Assembly: GCA_016716525.1 (NCBI GenBank)
Contig: JADJWE010000001.1
Coordinates: forward strand, 1,426,001-1,490,000
DNA length: 64,000 bases
Direction of reading: 5' to 3'
Source of the DNA: Candidatus Flexicrinis affinis
GTDB taxonomy: Bacteria; Chloroflexota; Anaerolineae; Aggregatilineales; Phototrophicaceae
The notes beneath the pieces are model-generated. The model ran no database searches, was not told where the DNA came from, and saw only the letters and a program-made list of their open reading frames with translations. Both the position numbers and the translations under genes were made by a program. Shown here piece after piece: positions 39,495 to 47,979 of the stretch. Within the stretch, counting starts at the first letter, position 1, and each line of letters starts with the position of its first letter.

Positions 39495-40859
39495 TTAGTA
39501 AGTAACTGGAACCGAGTGGTCGGGAAGCTCGTCCAAGAGTTTCGGGTCATGCGCTGCCCGGATACATCTGTCGAGGTCGGCCTTTGCCCGTTCGGCATAG
39601 GCGGCGTAGCGATCGCGCTTGCCTCGAACTCGTTCGTCGAGCTCGGGCAGGATGCCGAAGTTCGCCTTCATCGGTTGGAAGTGCTTTGGTTCGGCGCTGG
39701 AAATGTAGTGCGCAAGCGCGCCAAGCATCGTCGTAATGGGCAGCACAAACGGCTCGAGGCCAGATCCGGATCGGTGCAGGTTTATTGCAGCCAACAAGCC
39801 TGTGGCGATGTTTCCAGCGTAGCCCTCGATGCCTGTGATCTGGCCCGCCAGATAGAGGTCGTCACGCGTTCTCAGCTGCATGGTCGGACCGAGCAGCTTG
39901 GGCGAATTGACAAACGTGTTGCGATGCATCTGTCCCATACGTACGAACTCAGCTTCTGCGAGCCCGGGGATGAGGCGGAGTATCTGCTCTTGTGCGCCCC
40001 ATTTGATATTGGTCTGGAAGCCGACAATGTTGTACAGGCTCCCAGCGATATTGTCGCGGCGCAGCTGTACGACCGCGGCAGGCCGTTTTCCTGTTCGCGG
40101 ATCCCGCAGTCCGACCGGACGCATTGGCCCATAAGCCAGCGTATCGTCTCCGCGCTTCGCTAACTGCTCGATAGGCACACAGCCTTCGAAGAAGTGCGGA
40201 TCTTCACGTTCAAAATCGCGGAGCGTGCTGGTCTCGGCGTTTCGTACGGCTTCAACAAACGTCCTGTACTCGTCTGCGTTCATCGGGCAGTTGATATAGT
40301 CGTCATCGCCACGATCGTAGCGGCTCGCCCGGAACGCGATCGACATGTCGATCGACTCGGCGGTTACGATAGGCGATATCGCGTCGTAGAAGTAGAGGTG
40401 CTCTTCCCCGGTAAGAGCGATGAGTGCCTGCGCCAGTGCAGGGGAGGTGAGCGGTCCGGTAGCGATGATCGCCGGGCCAGACGGGATGGTGGTTACCTCT
40501 TCGCGGACTATCTCGATTTTCGGGTGTCTCTTGAGTGCCGACGTGACATGTTCGGCGAACATCTCGCGGTCCACCGCGAGTGCGCCACCCGCCGGCACGG
40601 CGCTCGTTTCAGCCGCGTGTATGAGCAGCGATTTCAGTGTGCGCAGCTCGTTGAGCAGCACGCCCGTGGCGCGGTCCGGGAGGTTCGAACCGAGCGAATT
40701 CGAGCATACCAACTCCGCGAGGCGGTCGCTGACGTGCGCGCCGGTAGTCCGGACGGGGCGCATCTCGTAGAGGGTGACATCATAGCCGCGTTGGGCGAGC
40801 TGCCACGCCGCCTCAGAACCGGCGAGTCCACCGCCGATTACTACTACTGGTTCAACCAT
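39495..40859 (-). CDS. trmFO: tRNA (uracil-54) methyltransferase, folate/FAD-dependent (TrmFO)
   Basis: 454 residues. The N-terminal FAD-binding motif VVIGGGLAGSEAAWQLAQRG is followed by the family-specific ELVCSNSLGSN near residue 52, where a conserved Cys lies. YYDAISPIVTAESID-like and MRPVGLRDP segments, and QITGIEGYAGNIATGLLAAI near the end, confirm TrmFO rather than GidA/MnmG. It methylates U54 of tRNA using methylenetetrahydrofolate. A good promoter lies just upstream on the minus strand. The aminotransferase gene follows after 19 bases. Confidence 0.95.
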   Translation of the reverse strand: MVEPVVVIGGGLAGSEAAWQLAQRGYDVTLYEMRPVRTTGAHVSDRLAELVCSNSLGSNLPDRATGVLLNELRTLKSLLIHAAETSAVPAGGALAVDREMFAEHVTSALKRHPKIEIVREEVTTIPSGPAIIATGPLTSPALAQALIALTGEEHLYFYDAISPIVTAESIDMSIAFRASRYDRGDDDYINCPMNADEYRTFVEAVRNAETSTLRDFEREDPHFFEGCVPIEQLAKRGDDTLAYGPMRPVGLRDPRTGKRPAAVVQLRRDNIAGSLYNIVGFQTNIKWGAQEQILRLIPGLAEAEFVRMGQMHRNTFVNSPKLLGPTMQLRTRDDLYLAGQITGIEGYAGNIATGLLAAINLHRSGSGLEPFVLPITTMLGALAHYISSAEPKHFQPMKANFGILPELDERVRGKRDRYAAYAERAKADLDRCIRAAHDPKLLDELPDHSVPVTY

Positions 40860-40904
40860 GAATTGCGCTCAAGTCCGCGAGTGTCTTCCCATCGGTAAGG
40901 GTAC

Positions 40905-40932
40905 ATTGTAACCCGCGACGCTAGCCTGTCAC
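40905..40932 (-). promoter_or_regulatory. Promoter of the trmFO operon
   Basis: The minus strand shows GTGACA (40927-40932), a 16-base spacer and TACAAT (40905-40910), followed by a leader of about 40 bases to the ATG at 40859. The -35 box lies within the 3' end of the TPR gene. Confidence 0.55.
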
Positions 40933-42180
40933 AGGGTTGTGCGGCCCCTTGTCCAGTGCATACGCACGGTAATGGGCGATCTTGTCCACGATTGCTTCCG
41001 ATCGAGGGGCAAGCTGCAGCGCATGATCGTATGCGGCTACGGCCTCTGGATAGTTGCCTAACGCGTAGTGCGCGTTGCCCAAGAGATCATAATGACGATA
41101 GTCGACAGCCTGATTCTCGGCACGCGCAACGTCCAATCCATGGACAAGCGCACTCAGCGCGCGGTGATAGTCGCCATGTTGATAGTAGGCAACGGCCGTA
41201 CGATACAGGATTGACACTTCCCACGGATGATACGGGTTGTACTGGAGGGCCGCCAAGTACGCATCGACAGCGCGTTCATAGCGACCAAGCGAGGCGAGTG
41301 CGTCTGCGAGCATCTCGTACGCCCGCGACCATGTAACATCGATGCCTTGCGGCCGCCGAGACAAGCTGAAGAACTGCTCGACAAGCTCGACGACTCGTTT
41401 CTCGCCGCCCACCGATCGCGAAAGAATCTCGCAAGCCGTGAACAGCGCCTCTCGCTGAAGGTTGCGTGATGCTTTGCGCATCGACGCACCCATCTTTAGC
41501 GCGGTCTCGGCCGCTTCGATCGCTTCGGGAATTCGATGTGAGTCGCGCAAGATTCGTCCCCGCAGGAGATAGAGCTGTACGAGCCAGCTGCGATCCTCGT
41601 GTGCGGGGTATGCGCGGAAGGCAAGATCAAGATAGTCGAGTGCTCGCTGGGTGTGGCGATACTCGTAGAATTCGATATACCCAAGGCGTTCGAAGCAGTA
41701 TGCAGGCAGCGACTCCACGGCGGATTGGCTTTGCTGGGCTTGCTTGAACATCGCTACGGAATCGTCTGGCAGATTGTTGATCGCAAGCAAGCGTCCCAGT
41801 TGATAGGCAATCCACCCGATGTTTCGATAGTCCGGGTAGTCCGCAAGCAGCGTTCGATACAGCGTCTCGGCCTGTTGAATATCCGCACGCTCGACCAATC
41901 CCACAGCCGACAACTCGAATCGCGAGAGATGGCTGTCGGCAAGCAGTTCCAACCACTCGGGATCCTGCGTGATCGACGGGTCGAGGGCGCGAGCACGCGC
42001 GAGGTCGTCGATTGCGCCTTCGGGGCGTGATGTATACAGCTTAGCGCGCGCCCTAAGCGCCAATAGATCGCGCGACAATGCGCCGTGCGACGCGGTGCGC
42101 ATTTCCTTGGCGATTGCAACTTCTGCCTTTTTGACTTGACCTTGGTCAAGCAGGCCGCGAATCACTTCTAGTGCCGACAC
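40921..42180 (-). CDS. TPR-repeat protein
   Basis: 419 residues from a GTG at 42180 with GAGGAGG 7 bases upstream. The whole protein is helical with tetratricopeptide-like pairs, clearest at the C-terminus: RYERAVDAYLAALQYNPYHP, GDYHRALSALVHGLDVA and GNYPEAVAAYDHALQLAP. No signal peptide, membrane span or enzyme motif is present. It probably mediates protein contacts in the cytoplasm. It follows fabF on the same strand by 115 bases, with an inverted repeat between them. Its own role is unknown. Confidence 0.85.
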   Translation of the reverse strand: MSALEVIRGLLDQGQVKKAEVAIAKEMRTASHGALSRDLLALRARAKLYTSRPEGAIDDLARARALDPSITQDPEWLELLADSHLSRFELSAVGLVERADIQQAETLYRTLLADYPDYRNIGWIAYQLGRLLAINNLPDDSVAMFKQAQQSQSAVESLPAYCFERLGYIEFYEYRHTQRALDYLDLAFRAYPAHEDRSWLVQLYLLRGRILRDSHRIPEAIEAAETALKMGASMRKASRNLQREALFTACEILSRSVGGEKRVVELVEQFFSLSRRPQGIDVTWSRAYEMLADALASLGRYERAVDAYLAALQYNPYHPWEVSILYRTAVAYYQHGDYHRALSALVHGLDVARAENQAVDYRHYDLLGNAHYALGNYPEAVAAYDHALQLAPRSEAIVDKIAHYRAYALDKGPHNPVTG

Positions 42181-42242
42181 CCATCGGCCTCCTCAACTCA
42201 GCATGCTCCGACATTACTTGATAAACCGTCGGATCGACAAGC

Positions 42243-42282
42243 TGCAGGTCCGGAAGAACGACTTGTATCTAGCGGACCTGCA
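42243..42282. repeat. 10-bp inverted repeat between fabF and the TPR gene
   Basis: TGCAGGTCCG (42243-42252) and CGGACCTGCA (42273-42282) are perfectly complementary across a 20-base loop. It lies just after the fabF stop and may end or stabilise the fabF message; there is no T-run. Confidence 0.5.
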
Positions 42283-42295
42283 ACCGGTGAGGAGG

Positions 42296-43555
42296 TTATA
42301 TCCGACCCATGACTAGCGTTGCGTTTTGCCCACCGAGGCCAAAGCTGTTGGACAATGCGATATCCAGTCCATTCGCGTCTCGTGCCGTATTGGGAACGTA
42401 GTCGAGATCGCACTCGGGATCGGGAGTTTCGTAGTTAATCGTGGGGTGGACCTTCTGCGTGAAGAGCGACAGCGCAGTCACGACAGCCTCAATGGCGCCT
42501 GATGCACCGAAGGCATGCCCAAGCATACTCTTGGTGGAGCTAATCCATGTGTTGTATGCGTGTTCGCCGATTGCACGCTTAATGGCAGTCGTCTCCATCA
42601 CATCGTTAGTGGGTGTCGACGTACCGTGGGCATTGATGTAGGCGATCTTCTCCGGGTTGATCCGCGCGTCCTCAATCGCCCACTTCATCGATCGTGTGGC
42701 GCCGCTCGCGGAGGGGTCCAGGGCGGCAACGTGATAGCCATCCGATGAGGACGCGTGCCCGAGAATCTCCGCGTAGATGCGCGCACCACGCCGGAGTGCG
42801 TTGGCCAGCGACTCGATGATCACAATTGCTGCGCCTTCCCCGATTACAAAGCCCGACCGGTTCTTGTCGAAGGGGCGGCTGGCCTTATCCGGGGTGTCAT
42901 TATACTCCGTCGCAAGGGCGGTCATGGCGGTGAATCCAGCGACTGTGTAGTCCTGCAGGATCGCCTCCACACCCCCTGTTACGACATAGTCTGCTCGCCC
43001 GGTCCGGATCAGTTCGGAAGCTTCACCAATCGACTGAGTACCCGCAGCGCACGCCGTAGACGGTGTGGTGAGCGGCCCGAGCGCGCGCAGCAGTTTGCTG
43101 ATGTAGTGTGCAGGCATGTTGGGCAGCGAGTTCACCATCGCTAATGGATTGGGCTTGCGCCACGTCGTCCTGAAATCGAAGGTTGCATCGGTCGATAGCT
43201 CGTGCGATCCGAATGTAGTGCCGACCACCACACCGACCCGATCCGACTGCTTCTCGACCGCTTCGACATCGAGTCCGGAATCTTCAAGCGCTTGATATGC
43301 TGCTGAAACGGCGAGCTGCGATGCGCGTCCCATGCGCCGCGCTTCCTTGTAGTCCACGTAATTCGACAGATCGAAATTGCGAACCTCTGCAGCGATCTTT
43401 ACCGACACGTGCTCGGTATCGATCGTCTCGATCTTGCGTATCCCGGAACGGCCCGCTAGCAGGCTGTCCCAAAGCTGCTTGACTGGACCGAGGGCTGTCA
43501 CAGCTCCCAGACCAGTGATGACTACCCGCGGCCGGCCTCTCCGTAGCAGGTCCAT
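42296..43555 (-). CDS. fabF: Beta-ketoacyl-ACP synthase II
   Basis: 419 residues from an ATG at 43555 with AGGAGG 6 bases upstream. Catalytic Cys169 in STACAAGTQS, His in NAHGTSTPTND and His in KSMLGHAFGASG form the Cys-His-His triad of elongating condensing enzymes. The start PRVVITGLGAVTALG and end SNSFGLGGQNATLV are typical. It condenses malonyl-ACP with acyl-ACP in fatty acid elongation. It lies 10 bases after plsX, so lipid synthesis genes are grouped. Length and motifs are standard. Confidence 0.95.
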   Translation of the reverse strand: MDLLRRGRPRVVITGLGAVTALGPVKQLWDSLLAGRSGIRKIETIDTEHVSVKIAAEVRNFDLSNYVDYKEARRMGRASQLAVSAAYQALEDSGLDVEAVEKQSDRVGVVVGTTFGSHELSTDATFDFRTTWRKPNPLAMVNSLPNMPAHYISKLLRALGPLTTPSTACAAGTQSIGEASELIRTGRADYVVTGGVEAILQDYTVAGFTAMTALATEYNDTPDKASRPFDKNRSGFVIGEGAAIVIIESLANALRRGARIYAEILGHASSSDGYHVAALDPSASGATRSMKWAIEDARINPEKIAYINAHGTSTPTNDVMETTAIKRAIGEHAYNTWISSTKSMLGHAFGASGAIEAVVTALSLFTQKVHPTINYETPDPECDLDYVPNTARDANGLDIALSNSFGLGGQNATLVMGRI

Positions 43556-43565
43556 ACCTTTCCTC

Positions 43566-44585
43566 CTATGGTGCACTCTCCAGCAGCGATGTAACTTCGG
43601 GAAGCCGCTGCCGGATGTGGTTGACGATATCTCCGTTGACTGCACGTTCCGCCTGGAAGATCGCGTTTCGTACTGCGATTTCGTTCGAGCTTCCATGACC
43701 GATAATGACAACACCGTCGACGCCTAAAAGGGGCGCACCTCCGACCTCGGTCGTGTCGATCTTTGTGCGTACACGGCCAAATGCTGGCCGCAGAATGGCG
43801 CCGGCAAGGGTCCACACGATGTTGGCGCGAATTGTACGACGGATATTCTCAGAAAGGTATCGTGTTCCTGCCTCATAGGTCTTGACCAGAATGTTGCCGA
43901 CGAAACCATCGCTAACGACGACGTCGGCTTGGTTGTGAAAGATCTGTTTTGGCTCAACATTCCCCACGAAATTGAGGGGCAGGCGTGCCAAGACTTCGGC
44001 GGTTTCCCGGATCAGCGTGTTTCCTTTGCCCTCTTCCTCGCCGTTTGACAACAAACCAACACGCGGGTTGGACGAGGTCCCGAGCGCATGTTCCGCGTAG
44101 ATTGCACCCATCAGTGCAAACTGCACCATCCACTCCGCCTTCGCGTCGGCGTTCGCGCCGATGTCGGTGAAGATGACGGGCTGGCCGAAAACTGGAAATA
44201 CGGCGGACAACGCGGGGCGTTTGACGCCGCGAATCCGCCCGACTGAATGCAGCATGGCGATTGCGTGGGCGGCTCCTGTATTGCCCATCGTCACGAATGC
44301 GTCTGCCTGCTTGTCTTTGACCATGTTGAGGGCGGCATGCATCGACGACTCGGGCTTGCCTTTGCCGACGGCGCTTGGCTTGTCATGCATCGTGATCGCC
44401 TGCGACGCGTGTACCACATCGACCGCGAGCCCAGCCGTATCGTACTTGATGAGTTCACGCCTGATGGCTGCGTCATCGCCTACGAGCACGACGTGAAGCC
44501 CGCGCTCTCGTGCCGCGAGAACCGCACCGTGTACGTCCGCGACTGGGCACGCATCAGTTCCCATAGCATCTACAGCAATGATCAT
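43566..44585 (-). CDS. plsX: Acyl-ACP:phosphate acyltransferase
   Basis: 339 residues from an ATG at 44585. Family signatures: MIIAVDAMGTDACP, ASQAITMHDKPSAVGKGKPESS, FVTMGNTGAAHAIAM, GLLSNGEEEGKGN and NVEPKQIFHNQADVVVSDGF. PlsX makes acyl-phosphate from acyl-ACP for phospholipid synthesis and is a peripheral membrane protein. It begins the plsX-fabF unit. The short region upstream is shared with the tRNA-Leu promoter and contains an 8-bp dyad that might regulate it. Confidence 0.96.
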   Translation of the reverse strand: MIIAVDAMGTDACPVADVHGAVLAARERGLHVVLVGDDAAIRRELIKYDTAGLAVDVVHASQAITMHDKPSAVGKGKPESSMHAALNMVKDKQADAFVTMGNTGAAHAIAMLHSVGRIRGVKRPALSAVFPVFGQPVIFTDIGANADAKAEWMVQFALMGAIYAEHALGTSSNPRVGLLSNGEEEGKGNTLIRETAEVLARLPLNFVGNVEPKQIFHNQADVVVSDGFVGNILVKTYEAGTRYLSENIRRTIRANIVWTLAGAILRPAFGRVRTKIDTTEVGGAPLLGVDGVVIIGHGSSNEIAVRNAIFQAERAVNGDIVNHIRQRLPEVTSLLESAP

Positions 44586-44607
44586 AACTTTCCCATTCCA
44601 ATACCGG

Positions 44608-44642
44608 GCCGGTCAGCCACTGTCTGTTCTCTATTGACCGGC
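44608..44642. promoter_or_regulatory. 8-bp dyad between plsX and tRNA-Leu
   Basis: GCCGGTCA (44608-44615) and TGACCGGC (44635-44642) are perfect inverted repeats 19 bases apart; the right arm overlaps the -35 box of the tRNA promoter. It could be an operator for plsX or for the tRNA gene. Confidence 0.35.
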
Positions 44643-44662
44643 ACTTAGCTTACCGATATACT
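44634..44662 (+). promoter_or_regulatory. Promoter of tRNA-Leu
   Basis: TTGACC (44634-44639), exactly 17 bases, then TATACT (44657-44662). Transcription would begin near 44669, 11 bases before the mature tRNA. Confidence 0.75.
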
Positions 44663-44679
44663 GACCTCCAATGCAATAT

Positions 44680-44761
44680 GCCCTGGTGGCGGAATTGGCA
44701 GACGCGCATGGTTGAGGGCCATGTCCTTCACGGGGTGGAGGTTCGAGTCCTCTCCGGGGCA
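44680..44761 (+). tRNA. tRNA-Leu (anticodon GAG)
   Basis: The acceptor arms GCCCTGG and CCGGGGC pair (one G-T), with discriminator A at 44761. The anticodon stem CATGG/CCATG encloses TTGAGGG, giving anticodon GAG. The D-arm GGCGGAATTGGCAGACGC and a long variable arm fit leucine tRNA, and the T-loop is TTCGAGT. CCA is not encoded. Confidence 0.96.
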
Positions 44762-44765
44762 CACG

Positions 44766-44803
44766 ACGGACCCGTATCACTGCCGATACGGGTCCGTTTT
44801 TGT
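44766..44803 (+). terminator. Rho-independent terminator of tRNA-Leu
   Basis: ACGGACCCGTATC and GATACGGGTCCGT form a perfect 13-bp stem with a 6-base loop (44766-44797), followed by TTTTGT. It lies 5 bases after the tRNA. Confidence 0.92.
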
Positions 44804-44883
44804 CTTAAGTTGCGATCGCGGGAGTGTGCGTTTACACTTTACCGTGACTTGCCTTATTGCTCCCTAGCAGGAGATACGGTCAC

Positions 44884-45944
44884 ATGACGGAAGCATCCGG
44901 TGGTGAGCTTCGTGCCGCCTACGAAGCGATTCAGGCGGACGAACTCGCCCGCGCTCGGGACATTCTCTCGGCCTATCTCGTCGACCATCCTAACGACCCC
45001 GACGGCTGGTGGCTTTATGCTCACGCTGTCTCCGATGCCTCGCAGGGGCTCAAGGCCCTGGAAACGGTCGTGAAGCTCGATCCCAAGTATCCGGGTGCAC
45101 AGGCACTGATTGACGAGGCAACGACGTTCGATATCGAGCCCGCGCCGTCTGAGCCGGCGAGACCGGTACGTTCTCTCGCGTCTGACCAGCCGAAGTCCAG
45201 ATCAGTAGAACAGCCTGCTGCACAGGCACGTTCGTCTGGCGGCCGGTTTCCCGTGTGGCTGGTGGCTGTCGTTGCGCTGCTCATTATCGTCGCTGCGCTT
45301 GCCCTACTGCTCCCGCGGATAGTCGGGCAGAATGGCCAGTCGCCGACGGCTGTTGCTGAGGCGACGGAGACCCCCGGAAGCGCTGGTGTGAGCAGTACCG
45401 AGACGGTTACGCCTCAGGTCGTCGAGACGAATACCGATACACCGGCGACGGACACACCCAGCGCAACGCCGGAGACCGCCACTGACGCGCCTACCGAGAG
45501 CCTACCGAGACCCCTAGCGAAGTTCCAACCGAAACGCCAGGCGAGACTCCGGCTGAACCGACGACTGTACCGACCGAGGAATCAGGCGGTGCCGAGACTG
45601 CTGCTCCGCAGGTTACTGTAGTCGAATCTGCCCTGAACGAATTTGACGTCGTAGCAGGGTCGGAGACTCAAATGCAGACATCGCTCGGAAACACGGCAGT
45701 TGCCGATGTCTGCTCCGATACGGGTTCGCTTCGGTCGCAGATTCCAAGCGCAATTACTGCGCTGGGTTCGGCTGCATCGCAAATCCCGACCGACATTAAC
45801 GGGTTGGCGGTGCGCTTCGTGGACTGTACTGCCAATCAGGCACTGATTCGGTACGTGGGTATCAGCAGCGACGATGCGCGTGCGTTCGCAGCTGGCAGTA
45901 TCGATGAGGCGACTCTTCGCTCGCGGATTGTCGTGAACCCGTAG
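44884..45944 (+). pseudogene. TPR-like, single-span, Thr/Pro-rich protein interrupted by a frameshift
   Basis: The first frame starts at the ATG at 44884 (MTEASGGELRAAYEAIQADE). It gives about 90 residues of TPR-like helices, a membrane span (VWLVAVVALLIIVAALALLL) and a Thr/Pro linker (TDTPATDTPSATPE). Near 45499-45503 the reading switches: the same frame then loses its linker character and stops at 45621. The next frame continues TETPSEVPTETPGETP and then a C-terminal domain to the stop at 45944. The total length, 1,061 bases, is one short of a multiple of three, so one lost base, probably a C in GAGAGC(C)CT, explains both halves. The intact product would be about 353 residues. It may be a real mutation or an assembly error. 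Confidence 0.72.
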
Positions 45945-45965
45945 TGCACAGGAACGCATCCTGTA

Positions 45966-47966
45966 GTGGTTAACTCTATGACTTACTTGCTTCGGCGATT
46001 GCAGGCTTCGCAGGGCTTAGGCTTGCTGTTCGTCGCATTCGGACTCGGCGCGATCGCCGCCTTGATCGTGCGGCTATACCGCGTGGCGATCGAGGTCATT
46101 CACGAACACGGCGTGGAAGCTGCAGTGCACGCACTAGGACCCTTGTTCGGCGCTGCCGCCATCGTTCTCGTTCTCGGCGCAGCGGGATTCGTCGTCGGCT
46201 TCATTATGGATCGCGCCGTCGGTCATGAGCGGCACCACGGTGTTGCTGGCGTAATCGAGTCGGTTGCATTGTCAGGCGGACGTCTGCCATTTCGCAAGAT
46301 GCCCGCGAAGGCGATTGCCTCGGCGCTGTCGCTCGGCGCTGGCGCTTCGGCCGGGCCTGAGGATCCGAGTGTTCAGCTTGGGTCGAATCTCGGTTCGTGG
46401 CTGGGTGTACTGATTGGAATGCGCGAAGAGGGGGTCCGACTGCTTGTTGCCGCAGGCTCGGCAGCGGGGATCGCGGCTGCCTTTAAGGCGCCGATTGCAG
46501 GCGTCTTCTTCGCGCTTGAAGTTGTGCTCAATAACTCGTACGCGGCCGGTTCACTGAGTGTCGTCATCCTTGCCGCAGTGGTGTCTTCTGCGATGACGCA
46601 GGCCCTTGATCCGCATGTCGAGATGGGGCCGTTCAATTACCAACTCGGCGGGCCGATCGAACTTGTGATGTTCGTCCCGCTTGGGATCATCGTCGCTCTA
46701 ATCGCAGTGGCGCACGTGCGCGGTTTGTACTGGCAGCACGACTTGTGGCACAAGTACGTGACACTGCCTCGACCTTTGCGGACCGCGCTAGCAGGTGCAC
46801 TTGTCGGCGGGGTAGGGGTGTTCGTACCGCAGATTCTCGGAATCGGGCGTGAACCGATGAACGCGGTTCTCGAGGGCGCCGCGAACTATGGTGTCGGGTT
46901 CTTGCTGTTGCTCTGCGGCCTCAAAGTTGTCACCAACATTATCTCGCTTGCCGGCGGATTCGTCGGCGGCGTGTTCGCGCCCGCGCTGTTCTCCGGGACG
47001 ATGATTGGTGCGGCTTTTGGGCAGGTCGCGAACAGCGTGATCGGGCCGCAGGCAGGCGATCCGCAGTCATACGCAATTGCTGGAATGGCTGGAATGTTGG
47101 CTGCAGTACTTCGCGCACCAATCACGGCAATCATGATGGTGTTCGAACTTACAAACGACTACCGACTCATCCTGCCAATCATGTTGACTACGATTATCTG
47201 CATTCTGGTGGCCGATCGGTTCGAAAAGCACGGTATCTACGCGATCTCCTTAGTGCGACAAGGCGTACGCCTGCAGCCCGGGCGCGAGATCGACATGATG
47301 CAGGGCGTTCAGGTATCGGAGGCGATGGTCTCTCCGGCGCCGAGCATACATGAGAATGCGACGCTGGTGGAGCTGCGCGACTCTCTCCGTCGCCAGCACA
47401 CAAACTCGCTCTGCGTTCTTGACGACAACAATCGACTTGTGGGGATCGTGACCCTTGCCGATTTGCAGCGCGCGTATGAACTCGATCCCACGGCGTCGCA
47501 CACCGTGGGAGACATTTGCAGCCGGAACTTGGCCGTCACGTATCCCGAAGACGATCTATGGACAGCGATCAGAATCATGAGCGCACGGGACGTCGGACGC
47601 CTGCCCGTCGTGAAGCGAGGGACAAGTGAGGTCGTGGGTTTCATCGGGCGACATGGCGTTGTACGTGCCTATAATATTGCCGTGTCGCGCAAGATTGAAG
47701 ATCAGCATGTCGCCGAACGCGTGCGCCTCAGTCACCTGACGGGCGGACATGTGTACGAACTGAAGGTGCGCGAGAACGCTCCGGTCCGCGGAATGCTCAT
47801 CAAGGACGTGAAGTGGCCAGCAGAGTGTGTGGTCGCGTCGGTTACGCGAGCCAACCGCCTGATCGTGCCGCATGGCAGTACCGAGCTGAAAGCCGGCGAC
47901 GTTATGTCGATCGTCGCCGATCCCAGCGTGGAAGGGGATCTCGAACGCATAACCGGAAACCGCTAG
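45966..47966 (+). CDS. ClC-family chloride channel/antiporter with CBS pair and RCK_C-type domain
   Basis: 666 residues from a GTG at 45966; an ATG at 45978 is an alternative. Residues 1-430 form the ClC membrane domain with GAGASAGPEDPSVQLGS, whose Glu is the expected gating glutamate, then GGFVGGVFAPALF and the MAGMLAAVLRAPITA helix. Two CBS domains follow (VSEAMVSPAPSIHENATL and ICSRNLAVTYPEDDLWT). The last 70 residues, ELKVRENAPVRGMLIKD and GDVMSIVADP, look like a TrkA/RCK_C ligand domain. ClC proteins exchange Cl- for H+ or conduct Cl-. The added regulatory parts suggest control by nucleotides and another ligand. Convergent with the acyl-CoA ligase gene. Confidence 0.92.
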   Translation: MVNSMTYLLRRLQASQGLGLLFVAFGLGAIAALIVRLYRVAIEVIHEHGVEAAVHALGPLFGAAAIVLVLGAAGFVVGFIMDRAVGHERHHGVAGVIESVALSGGRLPFRKMPAKAIASALSLGAGASAGPEDPSVQLGSNLGSWLGVLIGMREEGVRLLVAAGSAAGIAAAFKAPIAGVFFALEVVLNNSYAAGSLSVVILAAVVSSAMTQALDPHVEMGPFNYQLGGPIELVMFVPLGIIVALIAVAHVRGLYWQHDLWHKYVTLPRPLRTALAGALVGGVGVFVPQILGIGREPMNAVLEGAANYGVGFLLLLCGLKVVTNIISLAGGFVGGVFAPALFSGTMIGAAFGQVANSVIGPQAGDPQSYAIAGMAGMLAAVLRAPITAIMMVFELTNDYRLILPIMLTTIICILVADRFEKHGIYAISLVRQGVRLQPGREIDMMQGVQVSEAMVSPAPSIHENATLVELRDSLRRQHTNSLCVLDDNNRLVGIVTLADLQRAYELDPTASHTVGDICSRNLAVTYPEDDLWTAIRIMSARDVGRLPVVKRGTSEVVGFIGRHGVVRAYNIAVSRKIEDQHVAERVRLSHLTGGHVYELKVRENAPVRGMLIKDVKWPAECVVASVTRANRLIVPHGSTELKAGDVMSIVADPSVEGDLERITGNR

Positions 47967-47979
47967 CTTCGGCGGGCGA

